From NCBI GenBank assembly GCA_930367205.1, contig OV884015.1, positions 32,355,288 through 32,419,287 on the forward strand: a stretch of DNA of 64,000 bases, given 5' to 3'. Position 1 is the first letter of the stretch. Each line of letters starts with the position of its first letter. The DNA comes from Acanthosoma haemorrhoidale. Its lineage: Eukaryota > Arthropoda > Insecta > Hemiptera > Acanthosomatidae. This document shows, one piece after another, positions 1 through 12,556 of the stretch. The position numbers were made by a program, and so were the translations under genes. Under the pieces are notes generated by a model. That model saw only the letters and a list, made by a program, of their open reading frames with translations, had not been told where the DNA came from and ran no database searches.

Positions 1-14
1 GTTTTGTTTAATGG

Positions 15-690
15 GGATGAGGTAGGTGACAAGATTTGTAAGAAGGGAAATGAGAGGAGTAATTAGGGTTCAGAACTATGTAAGGAATGAGGTTAATAGA
101 CTAGCGAGATCTGAAGAGTTGAAGGTGGAGGAATAAGCGAGATGTGTGGTTAAGGATGGGATTGAGTTTGCTGGTTGCTGGGATGAATGGAGTGCTGGGG
201 AAGAAGAACTTGCAGAGAAGGAGTGGGCAATGCCTGTGACTGCTCTCTGTTCCGAACGGCATCAGCAAAAGAGACTGAAGGCCTCAGATTTTTGGCGATG
301 GCACTTCTTGGGCTACCTGTGGCTGGTTTCTCTTCTTCTGGCCGACGACGTTGTTCGCTCCTGGACTTCAGAATTCTGTAAGCTTCACAGCCTAGCCTAT
401 ATAGTTTGCCGGGTGGCTTTGCTGGCAGAGCACGCATACAGCAGGTGATTTTAGGGGCTTCTTGCACAATTCACTTTTGTGCTGCCTACCGCACTTTACA
501 CACCTTGGAGTGTGGTTGCAGTATGATTTCGTGTGTCCATATGCCTGGCAATTATGCCATTGGACTATATCACGTTGGTGTTGTTTGAACCTGTGTTCAG
601 GCACAAGAGAGTCCTGCGTTTTTTTAGGCACAGATTAAGTTGTCCAGTTTTCTAGTGAGTGACTGGTTCCTTTACACCTCTCTACTTGAG
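15..690 (-). pseudogene. Jockey-like LINE ORF1 (gag-like zinc-knuckle protein), broken
   Basis: On the minus strand the frame at 631-392 reads VQWHNCQAYGHTKSYCNH, then CVKCGRQHKSELC and CVLCQQSHPANYIG. These are three successive CCHC knuckles of the type found at the C-terminus of ORF1 in Jockey-clade non-LTR retrotransposons. After NYIG the frame shifts by one base; the expected continuation (an arginine-, proline- and serine-rich tail with ...VSFADAVRN...) is in another frame down to about position 150. It is truncated by the window edge or by decay. ORF1 proteins bind the element's RNA. It lies outside any recognised host exon. Confidence 0.75.
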
Positions 691-1655
691 GCACTGCTAA
701 TTCAATATGGTCGATCTCAGTTACAAAGCTACGTTCGAAGCATTAATGTCTTTGTTATGAAGAATCATGAAAGAGAACAAACGATGAGTAACAAATCTAC
801 TCCGGAATTCTTATGACTCTTTTTCTTTTGTCGTTGACTGGATCTACATGTTTTCTGTACGGAGTTTTAGCTCATAAAATACTTAACATTTACATCTTTA
901 GTTCGTCTCTTGTTGTTCGTCTTAGTCGGTCCCCGTATCCGAGGAGGTCATAATTTAGAGCGTAATTTGGTGATTGTTGTATTCATGCAGCCTATGTTTA
1001 TTTCACATTGATCGCTCTTTTACAAAACTAGAAGTCATCAAATGCTGATTTAACATCGATGGATATTGCTTCTAACTGAGACGCTATCGTAGCCAAGATG
1101 AGAACTCTAAGACGTGATGCAATCCAAGTGCTCAAACGGAGCAGATGATTTGTCGTCTTATCTCCGATCTAAGACGGATCTGTATTAACTGATCTCCCCA
1201 GGCGTTGAAATTCCATCTTCAGTCACATTTAATTCATTCTGGGTTAAATGAGTGCCTGAATATAAGAAAATACTTGACTTTAGTTTTTAAAGAAATGTAA
1301 ACGAATGTAAGAACTCAGAAAGTTGAAAAAAAAACAAAAACGAGAGAGCTCTTACGGGATTTCACGTGTGCTGGAAATGAGTGGGAAAAATAGTACTAGG
1401 AATATAACTATCGAAAGACGTTTAAAAAAGTTTTAAATATTGGTGGTTTTATTTTTTTAATAACCTATTAAAGTCGGATCGAACGGAAATAAATACGTTA
1501 TTTCTATTGCTGGGTTTTCAAAACATTATTTATGATGTTCTTCTTTGAAATTTCTCGTTGCATTTTCAGATTTGTCTTCAACCATGGAAAACAAATCAGA
1601 GCTTTAAATCTTACATCCCTAATGCAGTGACTTATTTTATTTTTTTTTAAAAAAC
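691..1655. other. AT-rich intergenic or intronic stretch, nothing recognised
   Basis: No ORF, RNA gene or repeat was recognised. It contains short poly-T and poly-A runs only. Confidence 0.4.
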
Positions 1656-1704
1656 ATTTATCACAATTACTTATTGCCCAATAAGGCAGATTGTAATTTT
1701 ATCA
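1656..1704 (+). repeat. 3' tip of LINE family A
   Basis: This short stretch, with TTATTGCCCAATAAGGCAG and ATTGTAATTTTATCA, is the same 3'-terminal sequence that ends the RT-bearing copies at 51455-52225 (plus) and 60118-60850 and 36590-36900 (minus). It is a very 5'-truncated insertion or a remnant. Confidence 0.55.
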
Positions 1705-2744
1705 CCATAGTGTTTCGAATCTAAAAAAAAAAAAAAGTTGACGCATAATTTGCTAAAACAGCGTATATCATGGTTGATATATGACTAAGCTACCATTAGA
1801 ATGTCGGATGGATGTTATTGCGTGTATGTTATCATAGAAAACTAGACCTGAATTTCCTAGTACTTTTTTGAAAGTAGAGGCTTTTAACTCGGCAATGTAT
1901 AATATGGTTCAGCATGTAATATTAAAACAATAAAATGGCTTGAGTGACTTTTTCATTGGAAGTTTTTTTAACTTTAAAATTTTTTGACATTCTGACAGTT
2001 TACGGACTTGACACCAAGTCCTACCAATACCAACGGTAAGACAGATTATTTTGAATGGCGTTTTTTTTTTAAACAATCAAACTTCTTTCCAGTGGCAAAC
2101 GCTTCCATGTTTTCTTGGAATAGTATCATTGGTAAAGGCACAACACTGGTGATGTGCCTACTAGTTATATATAAGTAGTTCAATCACAAAGTGACATTCA
2201 TATTCGTAGAAAGCACAGGGATTGGCAGGACATTTGTGAGCTGTGAACGACAGGTATTTCTGTAAGGAAGAAGAAAAATAGGAAGAATTAGAATGATGTA
2301 CGTGAGATCGAGATCGGTACATCAATGTCAATGCTGCCGCATCGGGGTGAGGGACAACTGCCTCACCATATTTCTTTCTCCCCCTTCTTCAGGAGCTTAG
2401 CTCTTCCCGAAAAGGATGCTTTCTGGAGTTTCTGGGAAAAGGGACAGATTAACAGCGAGGGGGTAATTCAATGATTGAAAATTTAATATATTATGTATAC
2501 TTAAATACAAAATACTAAGATTCTCTGGCTATAAATGTCTAAAAAAACACGAAATTTTACTGAAACCTAAATGAAGAGCTAGGACTAACCATGTTTTTTT
2601 TTGTTATTTTCAGCACAGGAAATATATTTGAAGGAACTGTTATGTGATCGAGTTATCGAATTTTTGAGGTATGCCGTAACTATAAAATATACTGCAATAC
2701 CTATATTATTATGGCATAATCCATAATTATCCCTTTAAGATAAA
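1705..2744. other. AT-rich stretch without recognised gene
   Basis: Mostly low-complexity A/T. A patch at about 2290-2465 is richer in G and C and may be an old transposon piece, but no protein similarity was seen on either strand. Confidence 0.35.
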
Positions 2745-2852
2745 ATATAATGGTTGGATTGGGATTAAAATCCAAGAACTCCCCAATTTATGGTTGGAGG
2801 CTCTACCAACTAGTCTAGCACAGCTCGAGGGAGGAACCCGCCATGACTGTGA
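2745..2852 (-). repeat. tRNA-derived SINE-like unit
   Basis: On the minus strand there is a pol III A-box-like sequence (GACTAGTTGGTAGAGCC, about 2801-2817) followed some 40 bases later by a B-box-like GGATTTTAATCC (about 2762-2773). The spacing suits an internal tRNA-type promoter, but the arms do not fold into a tRNA with an obvious anticodon stem. A SINE head is the better reading than a tRNA gene. Confidence 0.4.
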
Positions 2853-5752
2853 ACTATTTAATGACTAACTCAACTTAAAGAGCACGCTCTAGGGAAAGGC
2901 TCGATCCAATATATGCTCTCTTTGGACGGTAATTATGGATAAAACTGGTATCTATAATAAAACTTAAATGATAATAGAAATTAATATATTTTTAAGTTTT
3001 ATTTATTTTGGTCAACGTGGCAGAATTTGTTTTTCTCTTCAATTATTTAAATGTTACTCATTTGAAAACCTTTAATCAAGCCTAAACGTTTTGTAAATTC
3101 CATTCCTGGAAGTCGTGAGAGATAGCAGGGGGAGGTGAGTTCCCAGTAAACAGTTCTAGGCAAACTAATAATTGAACTGATGAGGCACCCTCTGTGTACT
3201 TTCCTTGGGATGGTCGACTAATTCGCGTATTAATCATCTTTGTTCTCTATTCCAGACATTCTTGTCGACAAAGTGTCCAGGGTAACAAGAACAATGTCGA
3301 TCTATCGTCTGAGGTTTCAGCTATGCTATACTTCATACTTTCAGTTGTTCTGTAGGGGGAGATATTACTTTGCAACAGGCGCTGTTTATTTTTGTTTTAC
3401 TGTCTGTCTGTAAGCATGTAATTCGGTGGAGATCGTAAAAATAATACTATTAATTATTAAATTTTAAAGGGATATTCCTGAATATCTGATACTCATTTAT
3501 AGGTAAGAAACTAAGACCAGTAGCATTGAAAAAAACACAACTCAACAAAAAGATTTCTTGCAATGGAAACGCAAATAGGTGAATCTTAATGAACTTTTTA
3601 TGCTGAATTCAAATCTGAAACAGTTTTTTTTTTTTATGCAGGGAGTTATTGCTTGTGTTAAGAAGCATGTTTCCCTACGTATAAGAGTGTATTCGTTTTT
3701 ATTCATACCGAGGTTTTTCAAAAACTCGGGTTTTTCTTAATAAAAATCAGTTTATGCGACTATAAACCTTTTTGTTGGGAGGGGGGAAATATTTCAACCC
3801 ATTAATTGAAAGTTATGGTTATTACCACTCATTTACATTTCCATGCCTACATTTACATTCACTGATGTACAATGCAAATGGTTTTTTTTTTCTTATGAAG
3901 AACGGCGACTTTAGTTTCTAATCTTAACTTTTTTCTTCCATATGAAACTTGCAGTAGGTAGCATGTTAGGGCCGCACAAAAAAAAAAAAAAAAATGCTAA
4001 TGGAAAATTAAAAACTAAATCGATTTCAGGACTGAATTCATTGTAAATAATTTATTAAGATTCAAATTATTCCATCATGTATCCATTTTATTTTTAAATT
4101 TTCCATGATCGTCTTTAATTTGACCAAAAATGACATTTTGTCAAGTTTATTGTTTCTATATTTTCTATAGCTCAGCAAAACTAGAGATGGGGAACATACC
4201 TGATATGTATGAAAAAAATATTAAATACTCCTTGAATGAAATGAAATATTTATTGTCAAGCTAATTTTTTTTTTATGCGTTACTGTTTCATAGATGCATT
4301 AATCAATAGGACGTAAATAAATCAAAACTGTAAATCTTTAACAGCTGCTGCCCTGTGGCAGGTTAAATCTAAAAAAAACAGAATGCAATACCACAATGAT
4401 ATAATGACCGAAAATATAATATATCTTTAAAATGCTAGAATTTTTAGTGTTAGTATTTTGTACTGCATGCTTTGCATATATGCATACACTAATATTTTAC
4501 TATGTAAATATTAGAAATAAATTGATTTGATTGTTGGGGACCGTGTCGACTTTCCGCAGCTCCAAGTACAAGAGGGGCATACGGAGAGACGGAAGATGAT
4601 TCAGCGAGTCTGTTCGAAAGTAGTACTATTTCCCTTGAGCACGGAAGCGGAATAGAAAGTGGGCCGATATAAAATGGGTCGGGGTGGGTCGGAATTGTTA
4701 AGGAACAGTTCCGGGGTCACTTGATGTCGAATCGACCAGTGGTAGACCGCAGGTTCAGAATCCTCAATCTCATTATGCCATGGGCGATGAAGTGGATTTG
4801 ACGTGAACACGACCTAATTTGGAAAAAAAAAGAAAGCCTGGAAGTTTCCTAAAAATCTGGATCAACTCGCTGGTTAATTTGATAGTTATTGCTCTCAAGT
4901 CTCCTGCGTAGAACTACTTGATTGTCGAATTTCAATCTGGAATGTGACTATTTAGAGACATCGAGAGAACGCTATATTCAAATATAATAGTATATTATAT
5001 TGAATCTGTATTCGCTTATTAAGGTTTATATTATTAATGTTGTTAATTCAATTATACGATAGATGGACAGAAAAAAAACTTTATTCCGGGACCAAGGACC
5101 CTATGAATATTACAAAAGTACAATTAAAATATCAAATATCAACTTCATAGATTGAGCGTTATAAAAATCTAAAACAATAAGAAATCTTCTGTACAGTAAA
5201 ATATTAAATTAGAAGAAAATATTGATATTAAACATACCAAAGAAATGAACATTGGTAAAAATTAAGGTAGGTGCCTAACACCTGGATAATAAATATAGCT
5301 AAAAATAACTTCTTTTTTTTAAAAGGGATTCCATGGAAAGCATTTTCCCAGGAATTATACGCATTTTCTTTGGAGTTTGCTCGGGAGTATCTACAGTGAA
5401 GACGTAAATAGTGTATAAAAAACATTATTTATAGATTATTATTTTGAACCTTTACGCTTGAATATATAACTGAGAACCTACAAATGTCTAAATATACAAT
5501 TAATAGCCGAAATAATGACAAGGGCGGGATTAAGCTGGCCTGAGCTCCGACTAGGATCTCTTCCAGATTTATCCCACTGTCGAACCGGCAGTCAATATAC
5601 AATAGCTTTAGTGGAACCTTTTTGCACTTTCAAGAACAAATGACCCATGACAAGATATCAGATGGTCCTGGATTAGACTTCCGTTCGTGACATTATAATT
5701 ACCTTTTGGCTAATAATTGTTAATAAGTTCTATAGTATTATAATCTACTCAC
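2853..5752. other. Stretch downstream of the DIP Ig1 exon, no further exon found
   Basis: No Ig2 exon of the DIP gene could be found on the minus strand. A GC-richer patch at about 4560-4815 has no recognised coding similarity. At about 5070-5115 a minus-strand AATAAAG-type end resembles those of LINE 3' tails elsewhere in the window (48365, 56870). Confidence 0.35.
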
Positions 5753-5963
5753 CATGGACGTCTATGCAGCCAACTTGCTTCTTCATGTTGGTGGTGTTGA
5801 TCTGGCAGACGTAGCAGCCACCATCTGACACCCTCACCTGCTTTATCCTCAACACCCACACCCCTCGCTCTCTGTCTTGGGTCACTGAGATCCTCGAGTT
5901 GTGGGTGACCACCTGCCTGTCCAGACTCAGCACTGCGCCATCCTCTGCGCGGCTCCACACCAC
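5753..5963 (-). CDS. DIP/lachesin-like Ig receptor, exon with C-terminal half of Ig1
   Basis: This 211-nt minus-strand exon starts after a GGAG acceptor and ends CATG|GTGAGTAG (phase 1). It encodes the C-strand tryptophan (VVWSR), a run like the DIP/lachesin 'VITxNPRISVTxxD' (here VVTHNSRISVTQD), then W-V-L-R-I and the D-x-G-x-Y-x-C motif as SDGGCYVCQINT, closing the Ig1 disulphide. A following MKKQVG is the usual end of Ig1. Where most family members have DRGWYMC this one has DGGCYVC, so an extra cysteine lies next to the conserved tyrosine. Exons for Ig2 and Ig3 would lie at lower coordinates; none was recognised between 1 and 5752. The upstream exon is 56.5 kb away at 62446-62573. Confidence 0.88.
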
Positions 5964-8900
5964 CTCCAACCATAACGAGAACGTTTGCAATTAGTATACA
6001 TATCACCGTTTTAGAAATATATAGCTAATAATAAAACAACCTAAATCAGATAATATTAGTAGCTTTACCAAGAGGGATTGAAGGATTAGGTAAAATTAGC
6101 CTTGTGAAACCTTGCCAGGAAGAAGAGAATAGTCTTCGATGATACCTTTTGAAAAATGACTCAGATCTATTCTCAGTTGTGGCGTCGTTGGATACACCTG
6201 TATACACGCCTGTAACTGAGAACCAACAAGCTCACAAGTGGATAGAAAAGTAAAGCACCCCATGGAAGATTTCAGCACTCCCTAGTAAGTACGGAAGTGG
6301 ATACTAAGGAAACGCTGTCCTGAGTGAGATGTGGTGATATCTTCTCGGAAACAGGAGGGCTCCTTCTGACTACTCAAGAACAAGAAGAGACTACAGAAAA
6401 CACATCAGTGGGAAAGATATATCTGGCTTCTGTCGCGCGTGTACATCGTGTCGTTTTGGGTCTTCAAGATATGTTGAGAAATTTTAATTAACTGAGCCTT
6501 TACTAATGCAATCCGAGTAGGTGAATATTTCTGTGATATTCCGAGGAAGCTTACAATAAAAATAATAATTAAAACTGTAACCCAAAGGAAGCCTAGAAGC
6601 CTGACCATTGCAGTATTTTACCATTTATTATATCGTTGTACATTATATTGTATTTGTACAGGTATTTCTCTAGTTGTTATTTATTTGTTTTGTATAGGAG
6701 AGCTGAAGTAAGTCAAAAAATAAATTTAACGCTTCAATCAACTAGCACCTTTTTCATTATAGATATAGGTATAAATGTTTATACATATTCCACAAACTGT
6801 ACATATGCATGAAGGTAATTATTTTGAAATCAGTAGAACATTTTCCAAAAATATAGTCTGAAGTCTCTGAAAAAGTTAGTCTATTTAAACAACCTTGACA
6901 CGACTTGAGCGTTCCCATTCCAAAGGTATTAATGGTTTGTAATTTGTTTACTTAACCACCGTAATAAGATCGAGTTGACATTTTTATTTCAACCAATATT
7001 TGTTGTTATGGAATGATATGTACCATGCTAGTTGGCTATGGATGATCCAATCATGCGGAAACTTATATTGTGTATTCGGTAATATAACGTAACGTAATTA
7101 AAAGTTTTCCTAACATACTAGGTACGGTAGAACTGTTGGCTGAGCCAAACCGGCATAGTGTGGGTGGCCCAGTTAGCTTTACTTCCTCGAACCCATGTGG
7201 ATGGCGGGCATCTATAAAGCTAGATATGCACTGTTAACGATACTGGATATGAGCTTAAATTTATATATTAAAAAAAAAACAACAATTCCAAACTGTGCGA
7301 GTACGCTTTAAACCATACAATAACCACCTTTTAAACTGGGATAAAATGACTGTGTTGTAATCTGGCCCTAGGGTTCGGCAGGAGTATCCGACCTATTTGT
7401 TCAAGTCACTCGTTGGTGGTTTTCAATAGCTAACAATTACAAATAGGCCGTCGTATGGAATAGCCAAAAGGGTACAGTATTACGCTCATAGCGATCAACA
7501 GCGGTGGACATATGACCATGGAACATATGATTTCTGCTACAATCTAGTTTCAGTGATAAAATTCAGTAAACACGTAAAATTTATGGACGTTGGCACGTAA
7601 AAAGTAAGTTACGCAATGCTGAGCGCTACAGAACGTCCGTTGTGAAGAGGTTTCATGACTGTGCGGCTGTTATAAATAAATGTAAGTAGTTATAAGTGCT
7701 TTATAAAAGTATAACCCCCATTTGATTTCGTTTATTGATCAAAGGTTAAGTAGTATAGCTCATAAATTTATTTACTTATTACACAAATGAATACTAGGGT
7801 ATACTGTGACAAATCTATATTTTTTAAATGGCTTCTATGATACGTATTCTCACTAGGAACTATTGTACTTACATTAGTAGGATCTTAAGGAGTCACAAGT
7901 GACTATACAAACTTACCCGACCGTACAATGTAACCTACCCTATCATCTTGGAAATATGCCTAACATACTAACCTAAAATAAGATCTCAATGTCTCATTTT
8001 TGATAGGTTAAACAACACAGAATATGTATGGAGGGATAAATAAGAAATACAACATTCAAGACTATGGAACTAATTCATTTTTTAAAAAAAAGTCAATCAT
8101 TTTAAGGACACAGCTTTGATTGAGAATGTTGTGCTCACCATGTGGTATTCTCAAATGAACTCAGCTAAGTATCAATCTATGAATTGTCTTATTGGTTGTG
8201 CGTTTTACACTTTACCTTCTAAAACTGCTTGGGTTTAAGTCCCTGATAAATAGCCAACAAAGATAATAGATGTTACTATTGTCATTATTGGAATTTCACT
8301 TCTTTGCAGTGAAGGATCTTACTCGATTTTGTCAATGGAATGATTTATTTGCGTTGAAGAAACGTTACAATACAAGTATGGCAACTGCTGAACTAAGATA
8401 TTCCACGCAACATGGATAAGTAACATTATCAGAATTGAAAGTAACGATAAAGGTTGTAGTTAAATAGCATAAGATATGCAATATGAATGGAAGTACGGTA
8501 ATTTCTATTTCCGAAGATATATGTATGCATAGTTCATATTCCTCTACTTCCACACCGTAGTGTTTTGAGTAGTTCCGAATCTCCATTAACCTCTTCCACT
8601 CGTTTCAGTCGGGCTTAGCTGGAACTGGATGTTTACCAATGTCAGGAGCGTGGTTAAGCCATCCAAGGGGTAATATACCTGCGATTTGTACTGCATCTTA
8701 GTGCAGGTGACTTAGTCTTCATTTGACCTCTTCCTTGCCAGGTCTGGAAATAATCTTGAGATTTTCTTCATTGAGTTTATTGACTTTCTGCTTTCTTAAT
8801 GGCCAAGCTACAAGCGATGTCTACGTGAGGATACGGTTGAATTAGTGCTTTATATAATGAAATTTTTGTTCACATTCCCAAGGGGTAACTTATGAATGTA

Positions 8901-9159
8901 GTAACACGTTGGCATTAATGATTCATAGCTTCACTAGTCACTGTGCGGATGAGAGGTACCAAGTAGACAAAAAGTTAGTTTAATTGTAAGGCTTACATTA
9001 AAGGCATTGGCCGCAATGTAGAAGTGAATATCATGAGCTAATATTGGGATGGACATTGTGAGAAAGGTACGTTGTAACCTCCATAGTCTCTAATCACCTT
9101 CTCCAGCGCAGTGAACGGGAAAGTCCTGCTGCATCTTCTCCATACACTTCGACCCGGTA
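5964..9159. other. Left part of the giant DIP intron, no gene recognised
   Basis: AT-rich. Around 8590-8960 the minus strand has fragments that look like a worn LINE reverse-transcriptase C-terminus, but no motif is clear enough to name. Short ORFs here have no recognisable family. Confidence 0.3.
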
Positions 9160-9176
9160 ATGAATAGCTTCGTCAG
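9160..9176 (+). CDS. Candidate first coding exon of the MARCH5-like gene
   Basis: The next exon needs two bases to complete its first codon. An ATG at 9160 followed by AATAGCTTCGTCAG and a donor-like GTTAGC gives MNSFV plus AG, which with the G at 9425 makes an arginine codon and opens the main reading frame. The preceding 60 bases are less AT-rich than the surroundings, as a 5' UTR might be. This is an inference from phase alone: a 17-nt coding stretch cannot be supported by similarity, and a more distant first exon is equally possible. Confidence 0.3.
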
Positions 9177-9424
9177 GTTAGCCACTGGATTTTCTCTATC
9201 CTGCGCGATCAGGTGGATGTGAAAACTCTGGCGTTCTCTCAAGTAATCAGAGAAAAAATTCTCATCGATAGTAGATGTTCCCTGACAAAGCCTTATAGAT
9301 ATTTTCCACTTTTTCTTTGTGGGTATGGGATGACCTGGTATGCCCAGGTTAATAGGACGATAGTCATTTTGTTTACAGTAGCAGACCTATCTAATAACAA
9401 TAACTACACAACACTCCTTTCCAG

Positions 9425-9548
9425 GCCTAACACCAGCCACAGCAGCCGGAGCAGCGGGCGGGAATGTTGGATCTGCTTCGCCACGGAAGAAGATGATCCC
9501 AACCAAGAGTGGGTCATGCCATGCAAGTGCAAGGGAACAACCAAGTGG
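9425..9548 (+). CDS. MARCH5: MARCH5-like RING-CH E3 ligase, exon with first zinc ligands
   Basis: The exon lies between a CTCCTTTCCAG acceptor and a TGG|GTCAGT donor. It encodes a serine-rich lead-in and then ECWICFATEEDD, EWVMPCKCKG and TTKW. This is the first half of the C4HC3 RING-CH finger (CxxC, CxC) in the spacing of MARCH5, a mitochondrial outer-membrane E3 ubiquitin ligase that acts on fission and quality-control factors. The human protein reads CWVCFATDEDD and CRCRGSTKW at the same places. The open frame continues past 9548, but the family similarity stops exactly at the donor. Confidence 0.88.
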
Positions 9549-10619
9549 GTCAGTCTTATTTCTGTACGAATAAGGATTTCCCCATTATCCTGGACCCCTT
9601 TGAAATAGATGGGTTTAATTCGCGAATGGTATTATACAAGGCATTAACATTACCGGCCTTCACTTAGCACTTGTTTATTCTCTGCCCAGATCAAACTATT
9701 TCAATTGATCCCTTTTCCAACCTATTGCCATAAACAGTATTACCAGTTGAATAAATATAACTATCTTATACTTTTGAAGCCTACGTGCTAGGTTTACATC
9801 CCACCACCATGTTGATAAAATCACGCGAACAGGGATATCCACTTTATAACCTTCGCTTAAGTTTACGCTTGTGCCTTGTTCAAAATTTATATTTTGTTCA
9901 CATTTAGAGATGGTCCGTGCTAGAGATGCAGTGAACAGTGCCCGCCTAGAGTGATAAGGTGACCTCACGGACATGGAACCTACATTTCATTGGTAAGTCC
10001 TTCTGTGTTTTATGAATGGCTTGAAGGAGCGGAAATGGATTAAAGAAGAAAATTATGGGAAATCATCGTTGTTGGTTTTTTTTTTAATATAGGTCGCAAA
10101 TGAAAAAAAAATACAAACGAACGAGAAAATGTTTATTATTATAAAAAAGTATTTTCTTAGTGACCGTTGGTGATGGATGCATTGTAGCCGTTCAAACCAA
10201 GAATAAAATACAAGTACCCTTCCTTTACAACGACACAAGGTCTAATATGAAATTATTGAGTTAGATATATTGCCGATAACAATGAGGCTAAGACGTATTT
10301 AAAACAGAAGCCGAACAGTATGTGGTCCAATAAAGCGTAAACCAGTTCCATCATGTCTCTTATACATCAATATGTATAGATAAAAATTGTAAATTTCAAA
10401 ATGATTAAATAAAAACAACAAATTTAAATATACATTAGTCTGTTTTATTGCTGGGATGGCCTGTTCACTGATAAGCTGCTGTGTTATATGTGGAACTTGC
10501 AACATATACATTATTTAATATAATAGAAGTTAAGGTGTATGAATGTTCACCGAAGCTCATAGGTTTTCTGTAAACATATTAGTCTAAGAAATTTTCGATT
10601 TTTTTCTTGTTATGACAAT

Positions 10620-10990
10620 TTTCCTTTGATGAGGGTAATAAGTAGCGAAACCCAACCGTACATCCCATGGGATAAGGCAGGCAGGCACCTAGACTGAAGG
10701 CCTTAGGTGCGAAGTGTGGAAAGTCAGGATATGGCACCATGAATCCCTTCTAGTACCGAACAGTCGGGCAGATGGAGTAACAGGCCAAAAATCCTTCTTC
10801 GTTGGAGAGGAGTATTGGGAAGGGCATATCGACATAAAATCCTAACCGAAGATGAATGATTTTCCCTGAGAAAGGGTCACAGAGGAGGCCAGTGAGATAG
10901 TGAGGCTGGCAGACCTTATTTAGAGCTGATTAATTGATCAGTCCGCAAGAAGACTCCTTTAGATGACAATGCTACAGTAAAAGAAGAACA
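10620..10990. repeat. GC-richer patch in MARCH5 intron, probable old transposon fragment
   Basis: Within the first long MARCH5 intron (9549-11808) this patch is compositionally unlike its AT-rich surroundings. It contains a small hairpin, GCACCTA...TAGGTGC, at about 10685-10710. No coding similarity was seen. The rest of that intron is plain AT-rich sequence. Confidence 0.3.
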
Positions 10991-11808
10991 TCTATGTTAA
11001 TAGCTAGTTAGTTATTAAAATGTATTAATTTCCATTATTTTATTTTATCAAATTGAAAATCTGTTTTATTGAAAATCCAATTATCTTGTATCATTCTTAG
11101 TTAATAATGGCCAATTATACCTTTCATTGATCAAATATGTTACCTTTGGAAAATTACTATCCATATTGGGAAAAGAAATCAACTTGGATCAATGTTAAAC
11201 AAGTTTATATTACTTTTAACTTTAACGCCAATGCTCAAGCTGAGAGTTTGATAGATTAATTAGTCAAACCAATTTAGTCAAATAAATAAATGACAACCCA
11301 ATTCACTCTAATATATTATTTCATTTGTTTGATTATAGCGTAGCAGCGTGTTCGTGGCATACAATGTAAATGGGTAGCAATATATAATACATTTTTATAT
11401 TTTTTATGTATGATAAATGTATTTACCCCGGTGACCGAACGCAGCACTTAACTGTCATACTCAGAACGAAAGAGATAACACTTCATTGTGTTTTAACCAT
11501 TGGTTTAACAGACGAAGTATTTAAATAGAAAGTTTACAAAAGACCTAATATCCCACAAAAACAAGTGAAGAAACTACTCACAGCACACGTTTAAGCAACA
11601 AGGCACCCATGCAAACATTGACAATTCACAGGTAGGTTGTACTGACTACAACTAAGTACTAGCAATTAGAGCGGTTTTTGACATTATCTAGATCCTAAAA
11701 TCCTAGGTATAAAACCGGATAGTAATATTACTGTACAAACAAACACTAATAAATACAAATTATGCCAAGAACCTTGAAAGAAAACCAGATTTCGTTTTCT
11801 GGTTCCAG

Positions 11809-11923
11809 GTCCATCAGCGATGCTTGCTCATGTTGATAGACGTAGTAACTAAAAGAACAAGAAGTACAAGAGTAACATGCCCACAGTGCAAAACGGAATA
11901 TTCCTTATCATACCCTTCGGAAG
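11809..11923 (+). CDS. MARCH5: MARCH5-like RING-CH E3 ligase, exon with second half of RING-CH
   Basis: The exon follows TTCTGGTTCCAG and ends GAAG|GTGAGT, phase 0 in and phase 1 out. It is too short to show as a long ORF. It encodes VHQRC (the His and fifth Cys ligands), then RVTCPQCKTEYSL (the last CxxC pair), so with the previous exon all eight zinc ligands of the C4HC3 finger are present. One difference matters: MARCH5 proteins have HxxCLQRW, while here the run is HQRCLLML, so the tryptophan that contacts the E2 enzyme in RING-CH domains is replaced by leucine. Confidence 0.88.
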
Positions 11924-12265
11924 GTGAGTTATAACATAAAACTCTAATGATAGGGCGACACAACCAGACACCGTAATACTGGGTCAGTGAAGTGGCATTT
12001 GTCTTATCTCTCCCAGGACACTGAAGTACGCTGACATCGTCCTGGAATAGTTAAGGTGAATCCCACAACACATTGAAATGTTCTGGTTAGTTATTTGATA
12101 AAATTAAACCGTAGAAAAAGTAAAGAAGAAAAAATTAAACGTTCAATAGCCGGAAATCCTATGACTGAGGATAGTCCGTCTGCCGGTCTTTATGTTGAAT
12201 ATTGAACAAGCCTGGACTTGGTCCTACAAGTGCGGTGCGAATGTATGAATTAGAATTCCTTTCAG

Positions 12266-12396
12266 GTATCCTAGTGGCTCTCCTGGACTTGGTGGACCTG
12301 GCCGCCTTCCAGGTGTGCCCTATCCTGGCCGGAGCCTTCTTCGTCATGCTGATCTACTGGTCTGCCATGACCTATAGCGCTGTCGTCATGATCCAG
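12266..12396 (+). CDS. MARCH5: MARCH5-like E3 ligase, exon with first membrane segments
   Basis: Acceptor CCTTTCAG; the exon encodes ILVALLDLVDLAAF, a cysteine-proline pair, a hydrophobic stretch and then YWSAMTYSAVVMIQ. This matches the MARCH5 stretch YVLDLADR...YWTAVTYGAVTVMQ, which forms the first transmembrane region. Two donors keep phase 0: after CAG at 12396 (GTCGTT) or after GTT at 12402 (GTTAGT). The first gives IQ-VLG with no insertion relative to MQ-VVG and is preferred; the second would add VV. An in-frame TAA follows at 12412, so an intron is required here. Confidence 0.85.
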
Positions 12397-12442
12397 GTCG
12401 TTGTTAGTCTCTAAGGTAACACGTAGACCGCAATGACACTCA

Positions 12443-12556
12443 TGTAGCGATGTCTTGTAATATATACGGGTCCTGAGGAGAGCTAAATTGTAACGGTCCT
12501 AGCCCGCGGCGGGCGTCTCCTCCCCACCTTGGGGATATTTGACATCTAACCCGACA
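12443..12556 (+). mobile_element. LTR fragment (3' end, possibly an internally deleted LTR)
   Basis: The segment from about 12488 to 12556 matches, in the opposite orientation, the first 75 bases of the solo LTR at 44708-45539 (shared GTCTCCTCCCCACCTTGGGG and GACATCTAACCC). It ends CCCGACA, the 3' terminus used by the LTRs in this window. Upstream, 12443 reads TGTAGCGA, like the 5' terminus of the LTR at 53364, so the piece may be an LTR reduced to 114 bp. No 5-bp target duplication was found. It sits in MARCH5 intron 3, 46 bases after the exon. Confidence 0.5.

Noticed and set aside
2745..2852. tRNA gene
   Set aside because: A- and B-box-like sequences are present but no closed acceptor or anticodon stem could be made.
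4601..4810. 69-codon minus-strand frame as an Ig2 exon of the DIP gene
   Set aside because: It has no Ig cysteine/tryptophan pattern and no matching splice phase.
6405..6608. Short ORF with a hydrophobic start near the DIP exon, as a signal-peptide exon
   Set aside because: It lies upstream of the Ig1 C-terminal exon but after the Ig1 N-terminal exon in gene order, so it cannot encode the signal peptide, and no donor fits.
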